Shown here piece by piece: positions 12,206-24,700 of a stretch of DNA of 64,000 nt (position 1 is its first letter; each line of letters begins with the position of its first letter). This stretch comes from Pleurotus ostreatus/Saccharomyces cerevisiae fusant (lineage: Eukaryota > Opisthokonta): NCBI GenBank assembly GCA_024196135.1, contig JAMQCK010000019.1, positions 122,347 to 186,346 of the forward strand, in the 5' to 3' direction. The position numbers and the translations under genes were made by a program. The notes beneath the pieces were generated by a model that was given only the letters and a program-made list of their open reading frames with translations, was not told the DNA's origin and ran no database searches.

Positions 12206-13441
12206 TAGCATTTTCGTGTCGAACAGTCAATTCAAATGTACATTATCTTCAGCGGTAACCTTGGGCGGATGCTCGATTAGAGCCTGGTAGACCTCAAGCG
12301 ACACCCGAAGGTCGCGATTTGTGCTCGTGTCCGTGCCCCGCAAGCCGTCAGCAAGATCTCAGCTTCAAGTCCAACATACCGTAGTCGAGAGCAGGGCTCA
12401 CAAGAGAGCCCAAAGATCGCCGTGTGCTTGATGCGGCTGTGCATGCTCGCTGCTTTCCCCAACCAGGTATGAGCACACGTGTACGATATCTCGAGGCGGA
12501 AACCGACGATGACGTTCACCTGCAGAATCTGCAAATTGCAGTGTCTTCCGATGCTTATGAGGACTTCAAGTTGAAGCAGAGACGTAACTCAGGTGCATTT
12601 TTGACTTCTTCGGATACACTGATGCCCAGGATCGGCGCGACATGGACGGCCTGGCGACAGTGAAGTGTGACAACTTGAACCTGTGACAAGACTAGGCTCA
12701 CGTGCATGGTTGGTTTCCTGTCACGAACTGTCATCATCCCATTTCCGAGCTGTCTGTGGCCATCGTACAAAGCCCCTAAAGCGGCCCACACCTTCAGAAG
12801 ATGGCGACAGAGTCGGCAACGGACGACTGGCATACGATGTAAGTATACGTCATACCCGCTCCGAAGAGTTCTCAAGGTTAAGCGCCGCCTTTGCTAGCGA
12901 GCTACGCATACCGTTCGCGTCTGAGAAGCACGCGAACATAGCGAAGCAAACACTCGAGGTGGACCGAGAACTGCAGCCACAAGCTGTGAAGCGCACGCTG
13001 GAGGTGGACGGGCAGTACCTTGTCGCGTAGGTCTTCCTCAAGTCATAAGCGAGAGTGAGGGAAACTGATCCTCGCACTTCAGAACATACAAGACCTTGAC
13101 TGTACGGCTGGCAAGATTAACAGCGAACTCATTTCTAGAGAACGTGGATTTGGTCGTCCGCACATTAGGGGAGTTCGGCGAGGAAGCGGAGCGGCGACCA
13201 TAGCGAAGCAGGCGGTCGAAATCGAATGAAACTGTACTTTTAAACTGGAACTCCATGGAGGCGACACCAATTGAGCAAGAAGACAATTGACTTCGGCTAC
13301 ATACACACAACATGTTGACGTTATTCAAGTACAAGGAGTCCTTGGTGCGTACACTCGTACAAGTACATATGCACATCGCACGGCGCCTTTCGCGACGTTC
13401 CAAAATGCGGCTTATCATCACGGTTGCACTCGCTTGGCGGC
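12206..13441. other. Convergent intergenic region, no gene seen
   Basis: The region lies between the 3' ends of two convergent genes. ORFs up to about 115 codons on + (near 12683-13030) lack ATG-proximal motifs or recognisable protein features. I see nothing else supportable. Confidence 0.6.
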
Positions 13442-14991
13442 TTACGCCGACTCCTTGGTCTCCGCCTCCTTCGCGGCCTTCTTCTTCGACTTCTTGTTCT
13501 CGCGCAGGCCCTTCGCGAGCAGCGCCTTCAGCTCCTCGTCCTCGAGCTCCTTCTCCGTCTTGACGAGCTCGGGCTTGTACCACACGGGCGGCTGCGTGAT
13601 GAGTGACGGGCCGTTGGGGAGAAGGGCGATGGTGAAGTGGTAGGTGGCGACGAAGGTGTTCGACGGGGTGTAGCTGGGGAAAAGGGTCAGTACTCGACGT
13701 TTGAAAAAATGTTCATGGCCTATACTCACACCACATCGTACGGCTTGACCAAGCTGTGCTGGACGGCCTCCTGCAAGCCCATCCGTGCACGCTTCTCATC
13801 CTCGAGCACGCGAATATTGAAGGGGAACGCGCCCGCCTTCTTTTGCACGTCGGAAAACACGGCACGCGAGGTCTTCATCTTGAGCTGGTACGTCACGTTC
13901 GAATCGCGCTGGTAGACGGTCGTGCGGGTATCCTCGATGCGCGCCTGTGTGTGAAGACAAAGGGAAAGAGAGGAAGATCAGGAAGCCGCTCGAAATGTGT
14001 GCGGGCATTGAGTACCTTGCCATCTTCGCTGGACGAGACCAAGATATCGATGCCCCAGACTTCACCCTCATTGAAGGTAGCGGCCTCGAATTCGCGCTTT
14101 TGCGACTCGCTCGGGTTGAGAATGATGCGCTTCTTGCCGTCAATGACATTCTGGGTCTGTTGGCAGGAGAGCATGCCTTTGGGATGCGAAATCAGCCTGG
14201 AAGAAAATGGTCAGAGCGCAAGGGAAATTTACCCTCAACAGGCTTGCAATTCCATGTCGCCGCAGCGCGGTCGACCGCCTCCGTTACCGCCCAGTTCTTG
14301 TTGCCGACCTTCACAGTGCGCATCGCGACCTCAGCGGCGGTCCAAGCAGCCTTGAGCACGTCTGCACGACGGCCAGTGACCGGGTTCTCCGGGGACGCGC
14401 CGACGACGACGGTCTCCGCGCTGATGGACGCAAAACCATCGATGTGTGCACCGAGATGGATTTTGACAACGTCGTCCTTTGCGAGCGTGATCTCAGACTG
14501 GGGATCGGAGCTGCAGTCGCGTTAAAACGCGCAGCCGGTCAGTCGGGGATTCTCGCGAGATGATCGGCCAAGACGCACGCGAGTGGGGAGAAGTGGGCGA
14601 CGCAGTTGTTGACGGAGATGCAGGTGGGGAAGGCGATGCCTTTGACGATGTGTGAGTACGTCTGCGCTCTCAAAAAGGGAAACACCACGCACCCTTCGGC
14701 GTACGGACGCCCTTCACGGGCTTGTTGTATACGCCACCGAGCCCGGCCTCAATGAGCTTGTCGCCTTCGAGGCACAGATCCAAGACCTTGGCGCCCTCAA
14801 CGGCCAGCTCAACGAGCTTCTTCTGCACCTGGTGCACAATATCCGCCGCGGTCTGCACATCGTCGTGAGCGCGGGGTCGCGATGGGCGATCGGGAAAATC
14901 AGCGCGCCTTGTACTTTGTGAGATCGGCCTCGAAGGTCGAGGTCTTTTTCTCCTCGACGGGGGCGGGGGCGGCTTCCTTGTTCTCGGCCAT
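13442..14991 (-). CDS. PA2G4/EBP1 (cdb4) homologue, methionine-aminopeptidase-like fold
   Basis: Seven exons (14991-14908, 14852-14693, 14639-14579, 14510-14233, 14176-14016, 13944-13730, 13673-13442) give 396 aa, close to human PA2G4 (394). The start is ATG 14991 (MAENKEAAP). Family landmarks in order: DLTKYKTAADIV, GAKVLDLCLEGDKLI, KGIAFPTCISVNNCVAHFSP, VKIHLGAHIDGF, KPVEGMLSCQQTQNVIDGKK, EVWGIDILVSS, and a lysine-rich C-tail (ENKKSKKKAAKEAE). The family is a pseudo-peptidase of clan M24 that binds RNA and ribosomes; S. pombe cdb4 is described as a curved-DNA-binding 42-kDa protein. Intron 1 (14853-14907) appears to be GC-AG: reading through hits TGA, and only AAG|GC...CAG keeps the conserved KYKTAAD junction. 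The other introns are 53-71 nt GT-AG. Confidence 0.93.
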
Positions 14992-15691
14992 TGCGGGTGG
15001 ATGTTAGTTCGTTGGGTACGGTGAAAGGTCCGGAAATAAGACGCGATGAGGAGGTGCGCGTCACGGCGAACTGCTCTTGCCTTTTGTGGACACAAAACTT
15101 CGGAGCGGGTCAGCGGTGGACCTACAAGAGTCAATACAAGTCAAGTCTTGCAAGAAATCGCACTTTCCACGAACTCTGACAGAACACTAGACAGACCACA
15201 CGGTATGTATACGATCCAAGTCAACATCCAAATACGATTGGCGGTAGGTATTCGACATGCATTGCATAGGGCGTATGCGATGTAGGTATCTTAAATAGTT
15301 CCGGACGATGGTTATACATGCGTGTGCGATCAGCAGTACGACAGGCGAGACGGAAGAGATGATATGAGATATCTACAAGATCAGTTACTATCCACAAGAG
15401 ACAAGAGTGACTGAGGTCCAGAGAATGGGTGCGAATACTAATAGGCCGACAGAGGTCCGCGCCGCGCTGGGTGCGGACTGACACACACACCTGGCCGAGA
15501 TGCGTGCAGCTTTGTACATAGTGTAGGAAGATGGATGGAAGAGACGAAGGATGAGGATGCGGATAAGATGGATGAGGAATGGCGTGCTAAGACACCAGGC
15601 ATGTAAGGTAGTGTCGGGTCTAACCAAGATGAAGCATGTAGATGATGCATGGTGGTAGAGGAGGAGGAATGCAGGAAAACATGCCAGACAC
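14992..15691. other. PA2G4 5' region and 3' flank of the methyltransferase gene
   Basis: About 700 bp between two minus-strand genes. It should contain the promoter/leader of the PA2G4 gene and the 3' UTR of the upstream methyltransferase. No ORF here is convincing. Confidence 0.5.
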
Positions 15692-18445
15692 TCATCGATG
15701 CGGCGTCGCCAGCTTAGACTGACTAGCCTGCTTTGATGGGGTCTTCGGCGGGGCTGGCGGAGCTTTCCCCGGAATCGGCGAAGGCTTCCGCGGTGTAGGC
15801 GAAGGCGCAGACTTCGGCGGTTCCGATGCGTGTGTTGTCGAACTGGCCGATTTCGGTGGATTAGAAGCAGTGCCGGATGTGGGCTTAGGCGTACTGGACG
15901 CAGCCGCCGGTTTCGCTGGTGTGGTTGGTATCGGGGAAGATGTTGTCCGCGCCGCCGCTGGTTTTCCTGCGACAGACGAAGGTGCCGGCTTCGCTGGCGT
16001 TGCTGGTGCTTTAGATGGAGTAGGCGGGGCTTTTCCCGCGGAAGACGCGGTCGCAGCTTTTGCTGCGCTTGACGCTTTGGACGCATTCGCTGCTTTCGAT
16101 ACAGTCGCGTTTGCTACCCAGAGCAAACTCGGCGAGCTGACCGCTCGCGAGGGCGTTGGCGCGCGCGCCGACTTGGTTGGCGTCGGTGAGCGCGCAGGCT
16201 TTGGCGGTTCGGGTGTTTTTGATTGTGGTCTTGGAGTTTCGGGAGAGTGGGATCTTGGTGCTGCTTTGGTAGGATTGGCAGAAGACGCAGCCGACGTGGC
16301 CGCCTTCGACGACGCAGACGCGCTCACTGGCCTCGGTGTACTCGCAACATTCGACGGGCGAGGCGTATCCGGCGTACTCGACCCATTCGAGGCCACCGCC
16401 GCCACCCTCGCCGGAATCGACAAGTTCCCCGGCTTCCCCGACCCCTTCGACAAGCTCCCCAGCTTACTCGACCTCCCCGACCCCGACCCCGACGACTCCG
16501 CCGACTTCGTCGAATTCGACGAGCTCCCCGGTTTGCCCTCCCTCTGCCCCGACGACAACTTGCTCTGCAGCGGCGTGCTCGGCACCGCGGGCTTGATCGC
16601 CACGAACCCGCGCATGCTGCGGCAGAGCTCCGTGTTCGCCTGCGCCGCCGCCGCGCCCGACGACGCGGCCTTGATGTCGAGGTTCGACCGCCACACGCGC
16701 CACTCGGGGCGCTCGGTCTCGGGCTCAGGCCACGCGAACTCGCGCTGGAGGAGCCGGCGGGAGCCGATGCGGTCGAGCATGTCGTTCTCCCAGCTCGTCC
16801 AGTCCGCTTCGAAGGTCTCGCGGGAGGAGGAGGCTTTGGAGCGGCCGCCGACGACGTTGAGGACGGGCGGGAGGTCATCGTCGTACATTCGTTGGTATTC
16901 TTCCCAGATCGCCTCCTTGCAAGCCGTCGCTGTCGCCACACACCGCGCCAGGTGCATCGGCGCCCAAGCGCTTGTCGATGTTGTTGGAGGGGGGTTTGAT
17001 AGTTGCGAGTTGCCCGTCTCCCCACTGCGACGGCCAGTAGAAGACGAGAGGGCGAAGACCCCAGGCTCGAAGCCGCTTCCGACGGAGGAAGTATGTTCGT
17101 GATGCCCTCGACCACCATTCGCAGTCAATGCGCGAGAGTTAGGAGGGATCTTAATGAGGAGCGGTGCGTGCGTCTGCACGTCGTCGAAAAAGGAGGAAAG
17201 GTAGAAGGGGAGCACGGTCGTGAGCTGCGGAGAGAGGAAGCGTCGCGAAAGCATCGCGTCCCAAGCAGCAAGCAGCTTCGAGTGGTCCTGCGGATGCGGC
17301 GCCACATCCATATCCATGTCCTCCAGTTGCGAGGACAACGAGCGCGTATGCAGCCGCCTAGCCAGCGGGGTCGGGAGTATGGAGGACACCGGCACATCCG
17401 TCAGCGGGAACACGATCTCGTGCACGGGCGCCAGGCTCGGCTTCGCCTTGGTGTGCTGCTGCAGTGTCAGCGGCGGCGGATCCTCGAAGGAGATACCCCA
17501 TGGGGGATTATCTTTGGACGAAAATGTAGAGGGCGCCTTGGAGCTCGCGGTCGTCGGTATTGAGTCGAGTGATGGCGGGAGGTCAACCGAGATGGGCGGC
17601 GGCCGTGGTCGCGGTTTCGGAACTGGACCGGTTGGGAAGATAAGGTCCTCCTCGATGATTTCGAGAGTGCCGCGGGGCTTCATGACGCGGGCGACTTCCT
17701 GAGGGTGGTTTAGCAGGTTGTTGGGAAGGGACAATGCAGGGGAAGAGGAGGGGACTTGCCTCGAGCACATACTGCCACTATTGCGTCGTTAGTTTCGTCA
17801 TATGATGCGGGTGGCGCGCACTCACCTCGTCCTCGGGAACGGCGAGCCCGAGCCCAGCGATGCGCACAAAGTCAAAGTAGTCCGGTGGGAAGGGTAATCC
17901 GTCCAGTCTGAGGGGTGCTAGGTGAATACACGATCCCTGAGTCAGATACATGAACGCACAGATTCCCGTGTACCCATGTCACCCTCTGCCAGAAGTTCTC
18001 CTGCCGCGGGTCGATGTACTTGTTCAGTCGGGGCTGAATGTCCTTGATGTCGAAGCCTATGACCGTGCTATTCTGGTGCGTGGGTATATATCAGCACTCA
18101 CGGGCCGCGTGAGCGCGCGCGCAGAATACACACCGGCCATTGCTTTGCTGCTTCCAATGCCCATAGGCCGCCGCCACAGCCCAGGTCGAGGACAGTCGAG
18201 GGGGGAGGGTGCACAGCGCTCATCGTGAGCCCACGAAAGCAGCTGACGAGGAACATATGGTTCCAATTATCGCTGCACGGGCGGTGTCAGTGCTGCAGAT
18301 CGCTCGGGTGGCTGAAGACGCACAAGGATATCATCTCGTGATTATACTCGAGGGGGTAGATGACCTCTCCTGGGCGCCTTAACCTGGGCCGCTCCTTGAG
18401 GAGGACTGCCTCCACGTCCTTCACGGGGGGAGGGTCGACGGCCAT
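15692..18445 (-). CDS. Class I SAM-dependent methyltransferase with long Ser/Pro/Ala/Lys-rich tail
   Basis: Six exons (18445-18324, 18272-18134, 18072-17960, 17907-17826, 17777-17760, 17698-15692) give 826 aa. The start ATG 18445 opens MAVDPPPVKD. Motif I is VLDLGCGGGLWALEAA. The post-I acidic residue is in VIGFDIKDI. A motif II-like segment is FPPDYFDFVRIAGLGLAV, followed by EEVARVMKPRGTLEIIEED. This covers about the first 180 residues. The remaining ~640 residues are a helical-looking middle and a low-complexity tail built from PSKAP/SKAATSA-like repeats. The substrate is unknown. Exon 5 is only 18 nt and is followed by a GC-AG intron (17699-17759, donor GAG|GCAAGT); splicing it restores VLEEVARVMK. 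A CTAAC branch site precedes exon 5. Confidence 0.85.
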
Positions 18446-18926
18446 GGCGGTAAGCGGATGAGTGCTGGTAGTCGTAGTGTGAGATGGGGAACTGCAAGGG
18501 CATATATAGTATAGCAGAAAAGAGCGCGGAGGTTAGGGGAGAGACGAGGTTAGATACGAAGGGCTCGCCGCCGGACACAATGGGGAAGCATAACAAGCCG
18601 TCTGGCTGCTAGCCCTGAGCAAAAAGACTCCGAGCGGCGGCCAGGGGTGCTATCCAAAAGGGGATACTTGGACCCCTGGATCACGGACTGGCGGAGGCGG
18701 CGAGCGCGCTAGACAGCGACAAAAAATCAGCAAAAATGCGCGCATATAATCAGAGGACATGGTGGAAGTACGAGGACAAGGAGGACGGCACGGAGGCACA
18801 ATGCCTCATGTCTCGCCACGGAAGAAAAAGATTAATGAATTCCAGGCCGCAAGCACGCGCAAATACCGGCAACTGCCGCCCGACGCGCGAGCTCCCGATT
18901 GCAGGCCGCCGTCACTGTCCTCAACG
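18446..18926. other. Divergent promoter region between methyltransferase and NDUFB8
   Basis: These 481 bp lie between two divergent starts and probably serve as a bidirectional promoter. No TATA box is obvious close to either ATG, and no small gene is visible. Confidence 0.5.
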
Positions 18927-19487
18927 ATGAACACGGCCATTCTCCGTCGCGCTGGTGGCGGCCGCGCTCTGGCGCGTCGCCTCACGGCTGCCCCGCGGGC
19001 TGCTCCCGCTGCCGTCAGGAACTACGGCGACAAAGCAAAGTCGACGGAAGAGCTCTTCGAGACGCCGCCTCTCCCCCTCAACAAGCAGTACCGTGCGCCG
19101 AAGGGCTGGGACGACCCGCAGATGCGTCGCAACTTTGGAGATCCGGTGCGTGAATATACCTAGTGTCCATAGCTGTCCTGACACCCGCACCTGTAGATGC
19201 ACGAGCAGGAAGAGCTCGTGTCGATGTGGGGTCCGGATATCCCTGTCATTGACCCCTCTATCGCCTTGAGGCACTTCACAATTGCCTTCAGCATCTTTGC
19301 TGGCATCTACGCCCTCTCTTGCGCCGTCTCCCCTCAAATTCCTGCCATCCGCCGTGAATACCCGCATGATGGCTTGAAGAACGCTTTCGGAGGCTACGAT
19401 CAGGTGCGTACCAATCCCTGCAATCTCATTCGCCCGGATTTGACATTTCTTTAGGCGCGGCCAGAGAGCATCGAGGAGGAAGATTGA
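18927..19487 (+). CDS. Mitochondrial complex I accessory subunit NDUFB8/ASHI-like
   Basis: Three exons (18927-19145, 19197-19403, 19455-19487) give 152 aa. The N-terminus is a matrix-targeting sequence rich in Arg/Ala and lacking acids (MNTAILRRAGGGRALARRL). It is followed by the conserved GWDDPQMRRNFGDP and HEQEELVSMWGPD, one membrane span (about residues 96-115, FTIAFSIFAGIYALSCAVSP), and a C-terminus EYPHDGLKNAFGG. These are landmarks of the NDUFB8 family of the NADH:ubiquinone oxidoreductase membrane arm. The last exon is only 33 nt and encodes an acidic tail. The gene is divergent from the methyltransferase. Confidence 0.85.
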
Positions 19488-19908
19488 GTAGCATGCCAAT
19501 CAATGCAATACATCCTTTTCGCACTGCTAGAAGCAACACGGCGTGAAGTCGAAAGTGGCTCCCGAATATTGTCCCTCTGCGAAGAACGTCCCTTGCCGTC
19601 CTTCCTCCCCACAATCTGCATGCGTGGGTCTCGGAGTCAACGCAAGATAATATGCCCGATAGCCTCTGTCCTGTCCCTGGACCGTGACCAGACTTTGACT
19701 GCTGCAATCTAGTTTCTGAGCGAACACTTCATTACAGTGCGTCACTATCGCCGCGATATGGCTGACTCGTATGGTCAATCAAGCACTCCCGCCTTGAACA
19801 GTACATGGGCCCAGGTAGCGGCTGTAAGCGCCTGCTCTAGTGGGCATGGGGCGCTCGGGGGGACGTCGTATCTTCCTGCTGACGGCAGGCGTATCTTCTG
19901 CTTGCGCA

Positions 19909-19915
19909 TATATAT
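19909..19915 (+). promoter_or_regulatory. TATATAT box just upstream of the 7-TM gene
   Basis: TATATAT lies 35 nt before the ATG at 19950 chosen for the membrane protein. If it is the core promoter, the leader is very short and upstream in-frame ATGs (19758) are not used. This supports, but does not prove, the start choice. Confidence 0.35.
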
Positions 19916-19949
19916 GCAGCCTCAGGCCAGGATGAGAGCGTTGACCTTC

Positions 19950-21489
19950 ATGGCCTGGAACTCAAGTGACTTGCCCCTCCGCCTACTGCCAGAGGACGTT
20001 GTCTTTTGGCAGTCCACCCTCTTGCAGATTGCGGTCGATGCTGTCTTCTATGGTGCGGAAACGGCCATGACCAGGTGGACCAACCTAACAAAATGCGTAC
20101 AGGCATGCAAGCAGCGATCTTCGCCGCCGCCTTGATTGCGTCCGCGTAGGTTTTCACGGCGTCGTTGAGACGATTATCAGAGTTTCAAGTTTTCTCCCCC
20201 CAGCCGTCAAGAACGACCTGCACGCTTCATCACCACCGTCATCGTCATCCTCTTCATCTCTTCCACCATCGGCATAGTTACCGACATCCTGTTCTACGTC
20301 TACAACACGCCGGTGATCATGGATCGCGACCCAGCTGCGAGCCAAGCGACGTTCCTGGCGCTCGTTATCCTGACGCAGATTTGCACGCGTTATAATGTAT
20401 GTTCACGGTGTAAATTCCTGTCTTTCCAGTGTTCTTACCCTTCCAGGTGCTCGTGAGCGACGCCATTGTCGTCTGGCGGGCGTGGATACTATCTCGGGAT
20501 AGTCGGCCCGCGAAGGCTGCTCTGTCCCTTTGCATGCTAGGCAGCGTAGGTCAGTTTACCTCATTCGCCGTCAACGACTTTGCCTAACAAAAGATTCTTA
20601 GCCGGCGTCATCACCGAATGCGTATGGTGGGCCCGGGATAGGGCTGTGACAAACGGCGTAGTGACGCGCACGCTCATCATGGACATCCCGCTGCTGTCGA
20701 CGAACGTCGTCGCGACCGTACTGGTAGGAATGCGAGTGTGGTCAGTAGATGACCGTTCGGCCTGTACCTGGTAACGACTGTGGGGACGACACTGACACTC
20801 ACCTGTAGGACCTACCGCAGAGACATCAAGGTCCACATCGGCCCATGGAAGAGCAAGACGCGCGTCGAAAGGGCTTTGATCCTGCTTTTGGAGTCTGGCT
20901 TCGTTTACTGCATTATCTGGGTGAGTGTCTGTCTGGTGTGCAGTGTACTTTGTTCTCATGGACGGCTTCTTTCCTGGCCTCACAGATCGCAAGTATGGCC
21001 ATCGACATCACCATGGGTACTGGCAACCTCTACGCGTACCGCGCGATAGGTATCTCGTACCATAGTATCGCTGTACGTGCTGTCATCCTCCTTTGTCGTG
21101 TTCGAACATACCCTTCCACAGTTTTCAGCCGACTGACGACTCCCCACCAGGGCATCTATCCCACCCTCATCGCTCTCGTGGTCGCCTTGCAACGCTCCGC
21201 GGCGTCCTCTGTGCTCTTAAGCACTCAAGTTAGCCGTCCAATGGTCTTCGCTGAGGGAGACGGGAAACAGCAGCAACTCGGTCAAAGCACGAACTTTCAG
21301 GATTCTACCTCAGAGTCGACGCAAAGCACGTCCGCCGTCGGTGTCGAGCAGCCGCTAGCGCCAGTGACTTCCATCGCCTGTTCAACCTCGTTGCAAGGGG
21401 ATTTCTATCAGGACGCAGAGGTTGAGACCGGTGGATCTGGCATAGTGGAGACGTGTGGACGCCCTCCGTGCGTGGAGGAGGGGAAGTAG
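19950..21489 (+). CDS. Seven-transmembrane fungal protein, function unknown
   Basis: Eight exons (19950-20052, 20103-20145, 20204-20396, 20447-20549, 20602-20740, 20809-20920, 20986-21072, 21151-21489) give 372 aa. Hydrophobic spans appear near VFWQSTLLQIAVDAVFYGMQ, FITTVIVILFISSTIGIVTD, TFLALVILTQICTRYNVLVS, AALSLCMLGSVAGVITECVW, LLSTNVVATVLVGMRVW, ALILLLESGFVYCIIWIASM and GIYPTLIALVVALQ. The cytoplasmic tail (about 110 aa) is Ser/Thr/Gln-rich. The pattern, with DAIVVWRAW and KSKTRVERALILLLESG, fits a large Agaricomycete family of 7-TM proteins of unknown role. It is not a recognisable STE3 or cAMP receptor. The start is uncertain: 19950 (MAWNSSDLPL) was preferred, 19758 is an in-frame alternative. 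Confidence 0.75.
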
Positions 21490-21792
21490 GGGAAGTGCGC
21501 GAAGGACTTTGCTCAAACTGTTGCGAGTATTTCCCACAACTCGATTCACTAATGTATACGGTGTACGGCGGCCCTGTGTTCCATTTTTTCTAGCGACAGA
21601 ATCCAAGTAATGCAGATACTGCTGCCGTCGAAAGCGTGGATAGCGCGATATAGTGGCATTGCTAAGACATCCCACACAACATTGGAAGGTCTCCCTTGTT
21701 GATGGGACAGTTTCTTCCCAGTCTTGCCAATGCGCGACTCTGTTAGGTTTCCGGCAAGACTTCTGCTTTCGATCGATGCCTTCACGCGCATA
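21490..21792. other. Short convergent spacer
   Basis: 303 bp between convergent 3' ends (7-TM gene and RAD2). Only UTR sequence is expected; nothing else is seen. Confidence 0.5.
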
Positions 21793-24700
21793 TCAAGACG
21801 CCTCTGTATTCGCTGCACTACGCCTTACAGGACGAGGTTTCGGCCGTGGCCGTCGAGGCGGCGGTGTGGCATCACCTGGTGAAAAGGGTGCATTGTCGCC
21901 TCCATCCCCAGCATAGTTGTCGTCCGAATCGTCGTCATCCTCCTCTTCCTCCTCACTCGCGGTCCGCTTCTTCTTGCCCTTCCGTGCAGAGGCCTTCTTG
22001 ACCGCAGGCTTCTTGGCCGTGGCACGCTTGCAAGAGGCCTTCGCGGGTTCCGCGTCCTGTGCTCCTTCGTGCTCGTTCCCTTGCACGCTCTCCCCTACTC
22101 CTTCACCAAGGTCGCCCTCACCCTCCACACTTGCTTGCTTCCCCTTCCCTTTCCTCTGCGTTCCCTTCCCCTTACCCTTCGGCACCACTGTCCTCCTTCT
22201 CTTCCTCACTGGCTCTCCATTCTCCGCCTCTTCCTCGATATCCTCAGCTAATCCCGCCCTCTTCTTCCTGAAGTCCGATACAACCTGCTGCAGACGCTTA
22301 CTCGCGTACGCCTGCCGCTTGCGCGGCGCATGCGTGCCGGTGCCGAGGGAGACGTCGAGGAAGCTGTTCAAAGTGCCTTGTTTGTTGGTCTGAGTCTGGA
22401 AAGTTTATCAGTGAACTCAGTTGAAGCGGGAAATAGAATGGTGATTTGCACCTGTCCGCGCTTCCCCATCTTGGAGATGATGGGCAGCAGGAGCTCGTCA
22501 ACTTTGTGCTGTGACCAGCCGAGCTCGCCGTTGAAGAACCTGGTGCATTCAGGTTAGCAATTAGCTACGACGGCCGAAGTTGGAACATGTGCACTCACTC
22601 TCGCAGGCCATCCAGGTCGGGTAATCCCCACTTGAACGGCTCCTCCGACTCGTCGACGGTAGGATGCAGATACGCGTCCTTCTGCACACAGTGCGTCAGC
22701 AAGGCATTCAGAGATCAACGCGGACATGCCGCTCACCACCGCCCCATTCGGCCAGTCTGGCGGAAGATACAAGTCCTTGAACTTCTTCTTGAACCTCCTC
22801 CTGAACGGCGTATTGCTCTCCTCCCCATCCCTCCCCATCTGCACCCTCCCCCACCACTCCCTGAACCTCTCCAGCCCATCCTCTCCCGGAAACTCCCGCA
22901 ACAACTCCATCGCCATCACGGGACCCACGCCGGGCAGGCCCTCCGTGTAGTCGCTGCCCAGCAGGTACGCTAGGCGGATGAGAACGCCACGGTCCAATCC
23001 AAGCTCGCGCTGGAGGTCGGCGGCAAGGAAGCACTCGACGGTCTTGGACTGGTTGAACATGTTCTTGAAGACGCGCGCGGCGCCGAACAGGAAGACGTCG
23101 GAGTCGTCGGTGATGACGCCGTCGACGAGGTTGAGGGAGACGAGGGTGGCACACTGGGCCTCGGCTTCCATAGGGGCGGTCATGTAGGGGATGCCAAAGA
23201 GGCGGAGCATGATCTGGGCGGGTTAGTGGGGGTCTGGCAGAGAGGTATATAGGCAACGTACCATAATCTGCGCAACCATCTGCTGCGTCACGTCCTCCGC
23301 AGCCCGCATTGCCGCCGTCCTCTGCTGCCGCAGCGACGTGATCTCGTCGTCGATCTCGCTCCGAACGCTGGCGAGGTCCCGACCCTTAACTTGCGAGAGG
23401 AAGCGCGCGAACTCGCCCTCCTCCGCCGTCGCGTCCATTTCATGGGCGGCGTCGAAGTCCTCGTGGGGCTGATCGGGCTGCTCCTCTGCGGGACCACCTT
23501 GGTTCTCATCCTGGTTATTGACGAGATCTTCTTCTTGATCCATAGTTTCCCCACTCCCCGAAGTTGTAAGCGGGTCATTGCTGTGGTTGTAATGGTCTGC
23601 ATCCACGACAGGCGAACGCCGAATGAGGCGCGGAGGCTCAGGGAAGGGCGCGGCCGGTTCCTCGAGCGAGCGCTCTGCAGGCTTCTTGACGGTATTCTCT
23701 GCACTTTCTTCAGATGTACGAACAGGCGAAGGTGAAGGCAGCCAAGGTGCGTTCACACCGAACGTCCGGATCGGCGACGGCGACGGCAGAGGTGAGGCGT
23801 GCGGAACGGGCGCTGGCGAGTTTATGGGTGAAGGTGAGGGGAGGGGTGATTGCCTTGTCCTAGACGGACGGTGGATTGGCGAGGGGGAACGATGGATAGG
23901 CGAGGTTGGACGACTGATAGGTGGTGGAGTGCGCTTTGGTGAGGGGGACGGTATGCGAGTCGGTTCAGCAGAAGGCACGGGAACCTCCTCCATCTCGTCG
24001 TCTTCATCGGAAGACACGAGTTCTGTGGTAGGAGCGACGGAGGGTTCGGCAGCGGGAGCTGGACGTGGTACGTCCATTGCAGTTGAGGATTGTTCAGCCG
24101 CCTCAGGTTCCTCCTGCTCATCGTCCCCGAGCAGTAAAGTGGGCGTCCCGAAGATGCCAAAGGAAGGAGTTGCTGCAGACGTAGACATGGGAGGTCCCGG
24201 TGTTGAGAAGGAAGGTCGCGTGCTATCGATCGACGTTTGCGAAGGCCGCGTCGAAGAAGACAGAGGTGGTCTCGTTGAGGACGATGGCACTCGGGAAGTA
24301 GACAGCGGAGGCCTTGACGATCCACCAGGCGTACTCGAATAACCTCCAATGCCAATAGCAAGCGCTGTCTCCAACCGACTAGGGGTCTCCGAGATCGAGG
24401 GTCGGCTGGGCTTCTCGGGTCCTGCCTTCGAAGTGAAGGTGACTTCCACTTGACTGTGTTGCGTGGGCTGCTCCAACGACTCCTGAATCGCAATCGCGAG
24501 CAGATCGTCGTCTTCCTCTAAGAGGTTCATCTGCTCCTCCTCGAAGTCGTCTCCGTCGAAGGTGAATAACCTTTCGTTGCCGTTCGCCGCAGCTTTCGCC
24601 TTCCCCTTCCCCCGGGCCGTGGCCTCTCGCTGCCTTCGCTCGATAGCACTTAGCGCATTCTCCGCTTGATACACACGCAGGTCAGGGTCCATGGGGGTGG

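Noticed and set aside
15870..17102. A 410-codon Ala/Gly-rich ORF on the + strand
   Set aside because: Antisense to the low-complexity tail of the methyltransferase; composition explained by the sense repeats.
23623..24342. Gly/Glu-rich + strand ORF
   Set aside because: Antisense of the Ser/Pro spacer of RAD2, which is supported by catalytic motifs and consistent splicing.
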